Assembly (NCBI GenBank): GCA_016219175.1
Contig: JACRCD010000001.1
Span: 1-44,879 of the forward strand
Source of the DNA: Deltaproteobacteria bacterium
GTDB lineage: Bacteria > Desulfobacterota > Desulfobulbia > Desulfobulbales > SURF-16
Direction: 5' to 3'
DNA: 44,879 nucleotides
Under the pieces are notes generated by a model, which saw only the letters and a list, made by a program, of their open reading frames with translations, was not told where the DNA came from and made no database searches. The position numbers and the translations under genes are program-made. This document shows, in pieces, positions 33,627-40,905 of this stretch (the stretch's first letter is position 1; each line of letters starts with the position of its first letter).

Positions 33627-35312
33627 CTAGACCCTGGTCAGCTGTCTGTACTTGATGCGGTGCGGCTGTTCAGCCGCGGCGCCGAGACGGCTTTTGCGGT
33701 CCGCTTCGTATTCCGAATAGTTGCCGTCAAAAAAGGTGACCTTGCTGTCACCCTCAAAGGCGAGAATGTGGGTGGCGATGCGGTCGAGAAACCAGCGGTC
33801 ATGGCTGATCACCACCGCGCAGCCGCCAAAGTTTTCCAGCGCCTCCTCCAGGGCCCGCAAGGTGTTGACGTCAAGATCATTGGTCGGCTCGTCGAGCAGG
33901 ATGACGTTTGCCCCCTCTTTGAGCATCCTGGCCAGATGCACCCGGTTTCTCTGTCCGCCTGAAAGTTGCCCTACCTTCTTCTGCTGGTCCGAGCCGGAAA
34001 AGTTAAAGCGGGCCACGTAGGCCCGGGAGTTCATCTCGCGGTTGCCCAGGGTAATGACATCCTGGCCATCCGAGATGACCTGCCAGATGGTCTTGTCCGG
34101 GGCAAGGTCCTCCCGGCTCTGATCGACATAGGCAAGTTTGACGGTGTCGCCCAGGCGGATGGCTCCGGAATCGGGTTTTTCCTGGCCGGTGATCATCCGG
34201 AAGAGGGTGGTTTTGCCCGCGCCGTTGGGGCCGATGACGCCGACAATGCCGCCGGGAGGCAGGGAGAAGCTCATTTCGTCAACCAGAAGCTTGCCGTCAT
34301 AGGCCTTGCACACCTTGTCCGCCTCGATAACCACATTGCCCAGGCGGGGTCCCGGCGGGATATAGATCTCCAGCTCTCTTCCCCGTTTTTCGCTTTCCTG
34401 GCTCAGCAGCGCCTCATAGGAACTGATTCTGGCCTTTGATTTGGCCCTCCTTCCCTTGGGGCTCATTTTGATCCACTCCAGTTCGCGCTGCAGGGTTTTC
34501 TGCCGGTCGCTTTCCTGCTTCTCCTCCTGCTGCAACCGTTTAGACTTCTGATCCAGCCAGGAGGAATAGTTGCCTTTCCAGGGAATGCCCTGACCGCGGT
34601 CAAGCTCAAGAATCCAGCCCGCCACATTGTCGAGAAAATAACGGTCATGGGTGACGGCAATGATCGTTCCTTCGTAGCGCTGGAGATGGTGCTCAAGCCA
34701 GGCCACGGATTCAGCATCCAGATGGTTGGTCGGCTCGTCCAAGAGCAGGATATCAGGTTTCTGCAGCAGCAGGCGGCAGAGGGCGACCCGCCTTTTTTCG
34801 CCGCCGGAAAGAACACTGATCCTGGCGTCGCCGGGTGGGCAACGCAGGGCGTCCATGGCCATGTCAAGTTTTGAATCAAGCTCCCACGCCTCAAGTGTAT
34901 CAAGTTTTTCCTGCACCTCCCCCTGTCTGGCGATGAGATCGTTCATCTCGTCATCGCTCATGGGCTCGGCGAATTTTTCATTTATGCGGTTGAATTCCGC
35001 CAGCAGATCGACGGTGGATTGGACAGCCTCTTCCACCACCTCTTTGACCGTTTTATTCTGATCAAGAACAGGCTCCTGTTCGAGCAGCCCGACAGTCAGC
35101 CCGGGGGAAATGGTGGTGCGGCCTTCAAAATCCCGGTCAATACCGGCAAGGATGCGCAGCAGCGAACTCTTGCCCGAGCCGTTCAGACCGAGCACCCCTA
35201 TTTTGGCGCCATAAAAGTAGGAGAGATTGATATTTTTTAAAATCGGTTTTTTATCGTAGTATTTGCTTACCCCGATCATGGAGTAGATAATTTTATCCGG
35301 TTCGTTGCTCAT
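33627..35312 (-). CDS. ettA: Energy-dependent translational throttle protein EttA (ABC-F)
   Basis: Soluble ABC-F ATPase of 561 aa that binds the ribosomal E site and gates early elongation according to energy state. It has two ATP-binding cassettes: Walker A GLNGSGKS and GPNGAGKT; signature motifs LSGGEKRR and LSGGQRNR; Walker B ILLLDEPTNHLD and ILLDEPTNDLD. The linker between them holds the charged P-site-tRNA motif region (LEWIKMSPKGRRAKSKAR), typical of EttA. Length matches E. coli EttA. The ATG at 35312 has AGGAG 5 bases upstream. The frame stays open for 45 more codons upstream, into repeat R1, but that extension is not needed and is not part of the family. Confidence 0.95.
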   Translation of the reverse strand: MSNEPDKIIYSMIGVSKYYDKKPILKNINLSYFYGAKIGVLGLNGSGKSSLLRILAGIDRDFEGRTTISPGLTVGLLEQEPVLDQNKTVKEVVEEAVQSTVDLLAEFNRINEKFAEPMSDDEMNDLIARQGEVQEKLDTLEAWELDSKLDMAMDALRCPPGDARISVLSGGEKRRVALCRLLLQKPDILLLDEPTNHLDAESVAWLEHHLQRYEGTIIAVTHDRYFLDNVAGWILELDRGQGIPWKGNYSSWLDQKSKRLQQEEKQESDRQKTLQRELEWIKMSPKGRRAKSKARISSYEALLSQESEKRGRELEIYIPPGPRLGNVVIEADKVCKAYDGKLLVDEMSFSLPPGGIVGVIGPNGAGKTTLFRMITGQEKPDSGAIRLGDTVKLAYVDQSREDLAPDKTIWQVISDGQDVITLGNREMNSRAYVARFNFSGSDQQKKVGQLSGGQRNRVHLARMLKEGANVILLDEPTNDLDVNTLRALEEALENFGGCAVVISHDRWFLDRIATHILAFEGDSKVTFFDGNYSEYEADRKSRLGAAAEQPHRIKYRQLTRV

Positions 35313-35348
35313 GGATGCTCCTTGCTGTGCATTGCATATTTGCCAATC

Positions 35349-35513
35349 TTGATGAACTCGTAAAAAGTCGGCGACAAAGCCCAGATGGCTAAGTAACAAA
35401 ATTCGATATACAAGGCGTAGTGTATTTTTGAGAGTGAGGCTATACATGTGGTATGCCGAACGAACAAAAATGCGCTACAACGCAGTAGATCGGATTTTTT
35501 ACGACGCCATCAA
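35349..35513 (+). repeat. R1 dispersed palindromic repeat, complete copy
   Basis: This is the only complete copy and defines the element: 165 bases beginning TTGATGAACTCGTAAAAAG and ending TTTTTTACGACGCCATCAA. The ends are inverted repeats with about 17 of 21 positions matching. The interior pairs AAGGCGTAGTGTATTTTTG with CAAAAATGCGCTACAACG. It lies between two minus-strand genes, 36 bases upstream of ettA. The sequence CAATCTTGATGA occurs immediately at both sides (35345 and 35511), giving a direct repeat of the left end. Confidence 0.88.
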
Positions 35514-35515
35514 TC

Positions 35516-35540
35516 TTGATGAATCCGTAAAAAGCCGGCG
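35516..35540 (+). repeat. Extra left end of R1 directly after the complete copy
   Basis: TTGATGAATCCGTAAAAAG plus CCGGCG repeats the R1 left end at 35349-35373 with four changes, so half of a second element lies in tandem. It may be the remains of an older copy into which the present one inserted. Confidence 0.6.
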
Positions 35541-35619
35541 CGCCGTTACGCCATGCGCCGGGGAAACTGGATAAAATAGCATAGCGTGACGATTAACTCC
35601 AGAGAGAAATGAGACTGTC

Positions 35620-37272
35620 CTATTCCGTCCGCCGCATTTCGTGCCAGCAGACCGTCATGTTGCGTCCCTTTTCCTTGGCCCGATACAGAGCCTGATCGGC
35701 CTTATTGACGAGATCGACCTTGCTTTCCCCGTCCTGCGGGAACGCGGCCAGGCCAAAGGACATGGAAATTTTGATCTTGTTGCCTTCATGGTCAAATTCC
35801 AGGCCATTAATGGCCTTGCGCACCCGTTCCGCCTGTTTGCGGGCCCCGGCAATATCAGAATCCTCAAGCAGCAGGGCAAATTCCTCGCCTCCGTAGCGGG
35901 CGGCAAGGTCCACCTTGCGACTGGCGCCGGCCATCACCTTGGCGACTTCCTGCAGAACCGCATCGCCAAAGGGATGGCCATAGGTGTCATTGATTTTTTT
36001 GAAGTAATCCAGGTCGCCGAGCACGACAGTGAGCGGAGTCGATTGACGCAAGGCCCGGTGCAGCATGTTGTCAAAGGCATGTTGAAAGGTGCGGTGATTG
36101 CTCAGTCCGGTAAGTCCGTCCGTGGCGGCCAGCTGGAAAATTTTTTCGTGGGCCCGGCCCAGTTCAATTTTGGTGGCAACCTGAAAGGCGATGACCTCGA
36201 GTATCTCCCGCCGTTCCCTGGGGAACATGTCGGGCCTCCGTCCCGCCACGGTCAGGGCGCCGATGGCTTCCCCCTCGTCTTTCAGCAGCGGCAGAATGAG
36301 CAGGGATTCCAATCCGGCAATGCGCATGGTATTGGTGAAAACCGGGAATTCTCCCTGGTAGTTGGCTGTAGTCGGCATCCAGCGCCGCATTTTGATGGCC
36401 TGGCCTACCAGTCCATCATCAGCTGGAAAGGAAAGGTTGTCAAAGTGGCCGGATTTGTGACCGCTTGCCTTGACAATGCGGTGCTCACCGTTTTCCAGCA
36501 GGCTGATGGCAATGAAATCAGCAGCGGTCAGCTGTTTTACGGTTTTTATCGTTGCCTCGAAAACCGCCTGCAGACCGAGGACCTGGTTTAACTCCTGCAT
36601 GCCCAGGCAGATTTGGTGGATGGCCTCCTTGTTGCGGCTCGTTTCCTCCATCCTGCGGCCCAGCAGTAAATCCTGGGAGAGTTTGCGGCAGGTGAGATTG
36701 ATCAGTTCCCGTTCATTTTCCGTCCAGGGCGCTTGGTTTTCCCGGTCAACCGCAAGTATCGCCGAGGCGGCGGGAAAATTTTTGTCATTGCTTATAACCG
36801 CGGCCGTGACGGGAATAGAGAGGGCCAGAAAGCCGCCCGTTTTTCTGGTGGTCGAATAGTAAGGGATGGCAAGATGGTGCGGAACCGGACAGACGGCGAT
36901 TTCCGGGCGTTCAGGGCGAATGCCGCCGATGATGCCGCTGCCTTTTGGAAATGGTTCAGCGTTGATATCATCGCGCAGGCTGGCCACACTCAGTATCTGC
37001 ATCTGCTGATCGTCCGGCTTTGCCCATAATAGGACGGCCGTGGTGAGGCCGAGGGCCTGGCGCAGGATCTCCAGCTGCAGATGGAAATTGTCGCTTGAAG
37101 GCAGAGACTGGGGGCGGGCGGAGAACTGGTAGTCTGCCTGACCGGTAGCGGGGGCGGGTACCGCCTCGGCCGCACCGCCCTTGGCCTGCTTTTTTTCGCT
37201 GTTTCTTATTGTCAACAGCAGGAGCGCCAAGGCCAGTAACGCTATGCTAAGCCACAGAATGAGATTTTCCAT
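35620..37272 (-). CDS. Membrane-anchored GAF-GGDEF diguanylate cyclase
   Basis: Protein of 550 aa making cyclic di-GMP. In order: one N-terminal transmembrane helix (about 3-22), a Pro/Ala linker, a first GAF-like domain (about 55-215), a second GAF domain (about 235-385; LNQVLGLQAVFEATIKTV, FIAISLLENGEHR), a GGDEF domain (about 395-545) with DGLTGLSNHRTF, GDLDYFKKINDTYGH and GGEEF at 461-465. The RxxD inhibitory site (Arg452-Asp455) is intact. It lies 16 bases after recQ, in the same direction, so they share a transcript. The start is the ATG at 37272; the open frame upstream overlaps recQ and is not used. Confidence 0.9.
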   Translation of the reverse strand: MENLILWLSIALLALALLLLTIRNSEKKQAKGGAAEAVPAPATGQADYQFSARPQSLPSSDNFHLQLEILRQALGLTTAVLLWAKPDDQQMQILSVASLRDDINAEPFPKGSGIIGGIRPERPEIAVCPVPHHLAIPYYSTTRKTGGFLALSIPVTAAVISNDKNFPAASAILAVDRENQAPWTENERELINLTCRKLSQDLLLGRRMEETSRNKEAIHQICLGMQELNQVLGLQAVFEATIKTVKQLTAADFIAISLLENGEHRIVKASGHKSGHFDNLSFPADDGLVGQAIKMRRWMPTTANYQGEFPVFTNTMRIAGLESLLILPLLKDEGEAIGALTVAGRRPDMFPRERREILEVIAFQVATKIELGRAHEKIFQLAATDGLTGLSNHRTFQHAFDNMLHRALRQSTPLTVVLGDLDYFKKINDTYGHPFGDAVLQEVAKVMAGASRKVDLAARYGGEEFALLLEDSDIAGARKQAERVRKAINGLEFDHEGNKIKISMSFGLAAFPQDGESKVDLVNKADQALYRAKEKGRNMTVCWHEMRRTE

Positions 37273-37288
37273 TTGTTTATAATCGCCA

Positions 37289-38719
37289 TTAGGGGCAATG
37301 ATCGCATGCCCCGCAACGGTCAGGGTGGTCCATGCCGAAATATTGATGGATGAGGGCCTTGCGGCACCCAGCTGTTTTACTATAACAGACCATGAAATGC
37401 AGTTTTTTTTGTTCAGCCACCATTTTTTTTGCGATTTTCCTTGGGGAGAACTCCTGGGGCAGGGCGGCAACAATCGTCAGATCGCGGGCTTCAAGGCTTC
37501 CCTCGGTTACCCCATGGCGGTCAAGCATGGCCAGGGCCGTCTCAACGCGGAAATCATGCCTGCTTTTAAAGAGCAATTTAGCCTTCAGCCAGTCGAGGCC
37601 TTGGCTGTTTGCCTCATCCCCGTCATCAGCCAGCAGTTGCCAGAGGCGGCTGTAAAATTCTGCTTCAGGGTTGTTCCATTTGATGAAATCCATCTGGATG
37701 AGCAGATCCTGCTCGTCATAAAGGAGAGTGCAGTCAGCTCGCGAGCCGTCCCGGCCGGCCCGGCCGATTTCCTGGTAATAGGCCTCCATGGCGCCAGGGA
37801 CTTCGGCATGAATAACGTGGCGGATGTCAGCCTTGTCGATGCCCATGCCAAAGGCGTTGGTGGCCAGGATCAGATTGCCGTGGCCGGACATGAATTGATT
37901 CTGGACCCGCTGCCGCTCCGGCTTATTGAGGCCCCCATGATAACAGCAGTGGGGGATTTTTTTGCGGGCCAGCAGGGAGCTGAATCTTTCCAGGGTTTTA
38001 ATCAAAGAAAAATAGACAATGGTGTTGCCGGGGTCCGTGCGGACTTTATTTGTGATGACGCCAAGCTTCTCTTCGTCCCCGTACAGGTTAACAACGGCCA
38101 GCCGCAGATTGTCGCGGTTGATCCCCTCATGAAAGATCGTGATGTCAACCGGGTCAAGGCCCAGCTGCTTGATGATGTCCTGCTGCACGTCCGGGGTGGC
38201 GGTGGCTGTCAGCGCCATGGTGACAGGGTTGCCCAGTTGGCTGCGGAACTCCTTAATCCTTGTATAGTCAGGGCGGAAATCATGACCCCACTGGCTGATG
38301 CAGTGCGCTTCGTCAGTGGCCAGCAAAGAGATTGCGCGTTTTTTGATAAGTTCGGCGAATTCCGGTTGGCGGAAACGCTCAGGGGTGACGTAAAGGATTT
38401 TGTAAGCCCCCGCAGCCAGCGCCCGCAGCCTTGCGGTTCGTTCCGCTTTGCTCAGTGATGAGTTGATAAAGGCGGCATCAATGTTTTTTTGGCGCAGGTT
38501 GTCAATCTGGTCTTTCATCAGGGCGATGAGAGGCGAGATAACCAGGGTCAAGCCTGGCAGGATGAGGGCCGGTATCTGGTAACAGACGGATTTGCCCATG
38601 CCGGTGGGCATGAGCACAAGGGCGTGGCGTCCGGCCAGGACATGGTCAATAATTTCCCGCTGGCGACCCCGGAAGGAGGAATGGCCGAAATAGTGCTGGA
38701 GAAGCTGTGAAGGAAGCAT
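37289..38719 (-). CDS. recQ: ATP-dependent DNA helicase RecQ, short form
   Basis: Superfamily 2 3'-5' DNA helicase of 476 aa used in recombination and repair. Helicase motifs are clear: FRGRQREII (motif 0), TGMGKS (Walker A, about 39-44), TDEAHCISQWGHDFRPDY (motif II and aromatic loop), ALTATAT (III), and QEIGRAGRDG (VI). At the end is the RQC zinc-binding segment CRKALIHQYFG..CGACDHC, and the protein stops right there. It lacks the winged-helix and HRDC domains of E. coli RecQ, as other short RecQs do. Start: ATG at 38719; a GTG two codons earlier is possible. It is first in a two-gene unit with a GGDEF protein. Confidence 0.93.
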   Translation of the reverse strand: MLPSQLLQHYFGHSSFRGRQREIIDHVLAGRHALVLMPTGMGKSVCYQIPALILPGLTLVISPLIALMKDQIDNLRQKNIDAAFINSSLSKAERTARLRALAAGAYKILYVTPERFRQPEFAELIKKRAISLLATDEAHCISQWGHDFRPDYTRIKEFRSQLGNPVTMALTATATPDVQQDIIKQLGLDPVDITIFHEGINRDNLRLAVVNLYGDEEKLGVITNKVRTDPGNTIVYFSLIKTLERFSSLLARKKIPHCCYHGGLNKPERQRVQNQFMSGHGNLILATNAFGMGIDKADIRHVIHAEVPGAMEAYYQEIGRAGRDGSRADCTLLYDEQDLLIQMDFIKWNNPEAEFYSRLWQLLADDGDEANSQGLDWLKAKLLFKSRHDFRVETALAMLDRHGVTEGSLEARDLTIVAALPQEFSPRKIAKKMVAEQKKLHFMVCYSKTAGCRKALIHQYFGMDHPDRCGACDHCP

Positions 38720-38781
38720 TGGCACTAATCTACCATTTTTCTTGACGGCAAACGAAAGAAAAAGGTTTTTTTATATATGGC

Positions 38782-38810
38782 TTGACAAGAAAATAGAGAA
38801 TTCCGATAAT
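38782..38810 (+). promoter_or_regulatory. Strong sigma70-type promoter of sbtA
   Basis: TTGACA (38782-38787), a 17-base spacer and GATAAT (38805-38810). It differs from full consensus by one base. It gives a leader of about 80 bases. Confidence 0.75.
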
Positions 38811-38834
38811 TGTTCATGTGTGGATATTGAGTAG

Positions 38835-38872
38835 AGAAAGGGTTGCCTGAGGAACGGATGGTTACCCTTTCT
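38835..38872 (+). promoter_or_regulatory. Hairpin in the sbtA leader
   Basis: Perfect 9-bp arms AGAAAGGGT (38835-38843) and ACCCTTTCT (38864-38872) with a 20-base loop, ending 16 bases before the Shine-Dalgarno. It may control stability or translation of the precursor mRNA. Confidence 0.5.
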
Positions 38873-38899
38873 GAAATTCTCAAGCAAAAGGAGGAACAA

Positions 38900-39199
38900 A
38901 TGGAAAAAAAAGAAATGAAGAAGATTCTGGCGGGGATGGGCATTGCCGGCCTGCTGGGCGGCATGTCACTTGGCGTCGGCGTTGCCTTTGGCGCCAGCGG
39001 CTGAGGCGGAAAGGACCACAGTGCAGTTGGCACTGAAAAACAAGGGACAGCAGGCAGTGGCTGAAGCGGAACTAAAGAGGGTGCGGTCAGCACTCAGGAA
39101 AAAACAGACAAACCGGCAGCCGGGGTTGATGACAATGCCACCAAGGAAGGGGAAATGAAAAAACCTTCCGGCGGCAGCGGCTGCAGCGGGCAGAAATAG
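38900..39199 (+). CDS. sbtA: Selenocysteine-containing selenobiotic precursor peptide (SbtA-like)
   Basis: A 99-residue precursor peptide, read only if the in-frame TGA codons at 39002-39004 (residue 35) and 39062-39064 (residue 55) are decoded as selenocysteine; it ends at TAG (39197-39199). AGGAGG lies 5 bases before the ATG. The leader (1-31) is lysine-rich, then Gly/Leu/Val-rich and hydrophobic (KKILAGMGIAGLLGGMSLGV). Three core motifs follow: S-G-U-G-G (33-37), S-G-U-S-G (53-57) and S-G-C-S-G (93-97), the last using Cys. Between them is a Lys/Glu/Thr/Gly-rich hydrophilic stretch. Both TGA codons are followed by matching SECIS-like hairpins. Next is a radical SAM maturase gene. This is the layout of the selenobiotic family (SbtA/SbtM), predicted ribosomal peptides modified at U or C. 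Decoding is inferred, not shown. Confidence 0.88.
39019..39035 (+). promoter_or_regulatory. SECIS-like hairpin for the first UGA of sbtA
   Basis: CAGTGC-AGTTG-GCACTG: a 6-bp perfect stem and 5-base loop, beginning 17 bases after the first base of the TGA at 39002. The loop contains a G-U at positions 25-26 counted from the U of UGA, close to the G23-U24 recognised by SelB in E. coli fdhF. Confidence 0.7.
39079..39095 (+). promoter_or_regulatory. SECIS-like hairpin for the second UGA of sbtA
   Basis: GGGTGC-GGTCA-GCACTC: a 6-bp stem (one G-T pair) and 5-base loop, also beginning 17 bases after the first base of its TGA (39062). The apical GTGC-GGTCA-GCAC is strikingly like the TGC-AGGTCT-GCA top of the E. 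coli fdhF SECIS, and its loop G-U is again at positions 25-26. Confidence 0.75.
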
Positions 39200-39247
39200 C
39201 GGCGCGGTCTGCCGCGGAAATTTTATCGGCCTGAAAAAACACATTGC

Positions 39248-39287
39248 AGGGACAGGGGCTTTCTGCCCTGTCCCTTTCTTTTTTTTA
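39248..39287 (+). terminator. Terminator between sbtA and sbtM
   Basis: Perfect 10-bp stem AGGGACAGGG/CCCTGTCCCT (39248-39257, 39266-39275) followed by TTCTTTTTTTT. It would let the peptide be made in excess of the maturase if read-through is partial. Confidence 0.85.
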
Positions 39288-39303
39288 TAACCGCGAATTT
39301 ATC

Positions 39304-40902
39304 ATGAAACCAGAACGCATTTTCCCGGCAACCTGTGCCTGTATCGGCGAAACCCTGCTGACGCAACTCCTTGGGGCAGAGGCGGAATCCTTTGAGCCTG
39401 TCCGCTTTCCGGCTGCCGTGGCAAGATGGCGGGAAAGTTTGCCGCTTCCCCCCTATCTTCCTGATTTGGCGCAACTTGAGCTGGCCTATTATTCCGTAAG
39501 AGAGAAAGGCTCTTCGGGAATAGCTGATCAGGTCGAAGCCTTCAGCCTCAATCCGACGTTAGAGTTGCTCAAGTTCGGCTGGAAAGATCTCCCTGCCTTG
39601 CTTGATAAAAGTGATAGTCCGCCGGCTTTTTCACCTGGGCCCGGGGAAGAATTTGTCCTGGTCTATCGCGTACCCGGCACGGAAAAAGCGGTGGCCAGGG
39701 TGGCCCATCAGGGGGACCTGCTGGTTCTGAAAATGATGGTGGAGCAGATCAGCCCGGAGGCAGCCGCGGCGGAAGGAAAGGTGGCGGTGGGGGTGATTGA
39801 CGCGGCGCTTGGCCGGGCTGTGGCACAGGGGATACTGCTTTCTCCCCCCTCTCGCATCAGACGGAATCCGCAAACTTTCCCCAAGGGGGAAAATATCCCT
39901 GAGCGCTTTTTTTCTTCTCCTGTTTTTACCTTGCAATGGCATATCACCCAAGTCTGCGATCTGCATTGCCGGCATTGTTATGACAGAAGCGACCGCGTCG
40001 CTCTGTCGCTTGACAAGGGCATACGGATACTCGATGATCTGCGCGGCTTCTGCCGCGAGCACCATGTGCAGGGCCAGGTTTCCTTTTCCGGCGGAAATCC
40101 TCTTCTCTACCCGTATTTTTCTGAATTGTACCGGGCTGCCGTGGAGCGGAATCTGATGGTGGCCATCCTGGGCAATCCGGCCTCCCGCGTAACCATGGCG
40201 GGCATTATCAGCATCGCGCGGCCGGAATTTTACCAGGTAAGTCTGGAGGGTTTGCAGCCGCATAACGACTACATCCGGGGAACGGGGCACTTTGACCGGG
40301 TGATGCGTTTCCTGGAGTTGCTCAAGGAGTTGGGCGTCTACTCCATGGTGATGCTGACCTTGACCCGGGACAATCTGGACCAGGTGCTGCCTTTGGCGGA
40401 ACTGTTGCGTGACCGGGTTGATCTGTTTACCTTCAACCGCCTGGCCATGGTAGGGGAAGGCGCCAGTCTGCAGTCGGTAAACCCGGCTGACTATGCCGGG
40501 TTTTTAAAGAAATATCTGGCCGCGGCCCGTGAAAATCCGATTATCAGTCTCAAGGATAACCTCATCAATATTATCCGCGGGCAGGAACAAGAACCCCTCT
40601 TCGGCGGCTGCGCCGGCTACGGCTGCGGGGCGGCCTTTAATTTCTTTTCCGTGCTGCCGGACGGGGAAGCCCACGCCTGCCGGAAATTCCCATCTTACAT
40701 CGGCAACGTCTTTGCCCAAGGCCTCAGCGCCATATACCATGGAGAACCAGCCCGCAGGTACCGGACGGGAGCGGCCGCCTGCGCCTCATGTTCGATCAGG
40801 CCTGTCTGTGGCGGTTGTCTGGCCGTGGCCCATGGCTTTGGCCAGGATGTTTTTACAGACAAGGACCCCTACTGTTTTCTCCAGCAGGAAACGCAATCCT
40901 GA
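39304..40902 (+). CDS. sbtM: Selenobiotic-family radical SAM/SPASM peptide maturase (SbtM-like)
   Basis: Cytoplasmic radical SAM enzyme of 532 aa. The N-terminal about 200 residues are family-specific (begins MKPERIFPATCACIGETLL). The radical SAM core has C-D-L-H-C-R-H-C, with Cys218, Cys222 and Cys225 binding the SAM-cleaving 4Fe-4S cluster, followed by SFSGGNPLLYP (SAM-binding GGNP). The C-terminal SPASM-type region has many Cys: GGCAGYGCG, HACRKFP and CASCSIRPVCGGCLA, with a final PYC; these should hold auxiliary clusters. Enzymes of this kind modify ribosomal peptides, and the neighbour upstream is the selenocysteine-containing precursor. I recall the family name as thio(seleno)oxazole maturase; the chemistry is not visible in the sequence. 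The ATG at 39304 lacks a good Shine-Dalgarno. It converges on the kinase gene with 3 bases between. Confidence 0.88.
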   Translation: MKPERIFPATCACIGETLLTQLLGAEAESFEPVRFPAAVARWRESLPLPPYLPDLAQLELAYYSVREKGSSGIADQVEAFSLNPTLELLKFGWKDLPALLDKSDSPPAFSPGPGEEFVLVYRVPGTEKAVARVAHQGDLLVLKMMVEQISPEAAAAEGKVAVGVIDAALGRAVAQGILLSPPSRIRRNPQTFPKGENIPERFFSSPVFTLQWHITQVCDLHCRHCYDRSDRVALSLDKGIRILDDLRGFCREHHVQGQVSFSGGNPLLYPYFSELYRAAVERNLMVAILGNPASRVTMAGIISIARPEFYQVSLEGLQPHNDYIRGTGHFDRVMRFLELLKELGVYSMVMLTLTRDNLDQVLPLAELLRDRVDLFTFNRLAMVGEGASLQSVNPADYAGFLKKYLAAARENPIISLKDNLINIIRGQEQEPLFGGCAGYGCGAAFNFFSVLPDGEAHACRKFPSYIGNVFAQGLSAIYHGEPARRYRTGAAACASCSIRPVCGGCLAVAHGFGQDVFTDKDPYCFLQQETQS

Positions 40903-40905
40903 TTG

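Noticed and set aside
33627..35447. EttA start at 35447 with an N-terminal extension
   Set aside because: The extra 45 residues come from repeat R1 and its flank. The ATG at 35312 has a good AGGAG and gives the family's normal length.
38900..39199. sbtA read as a pseudogene or as a 34-residue peptide ending at the first TGA
   Set aside because: The frame continues with the same composition, a repeated S-G-[U/C]-x-G motif, and matching hairpins after both TGAs, next to a fitting maturase. Decay would not preserve these.
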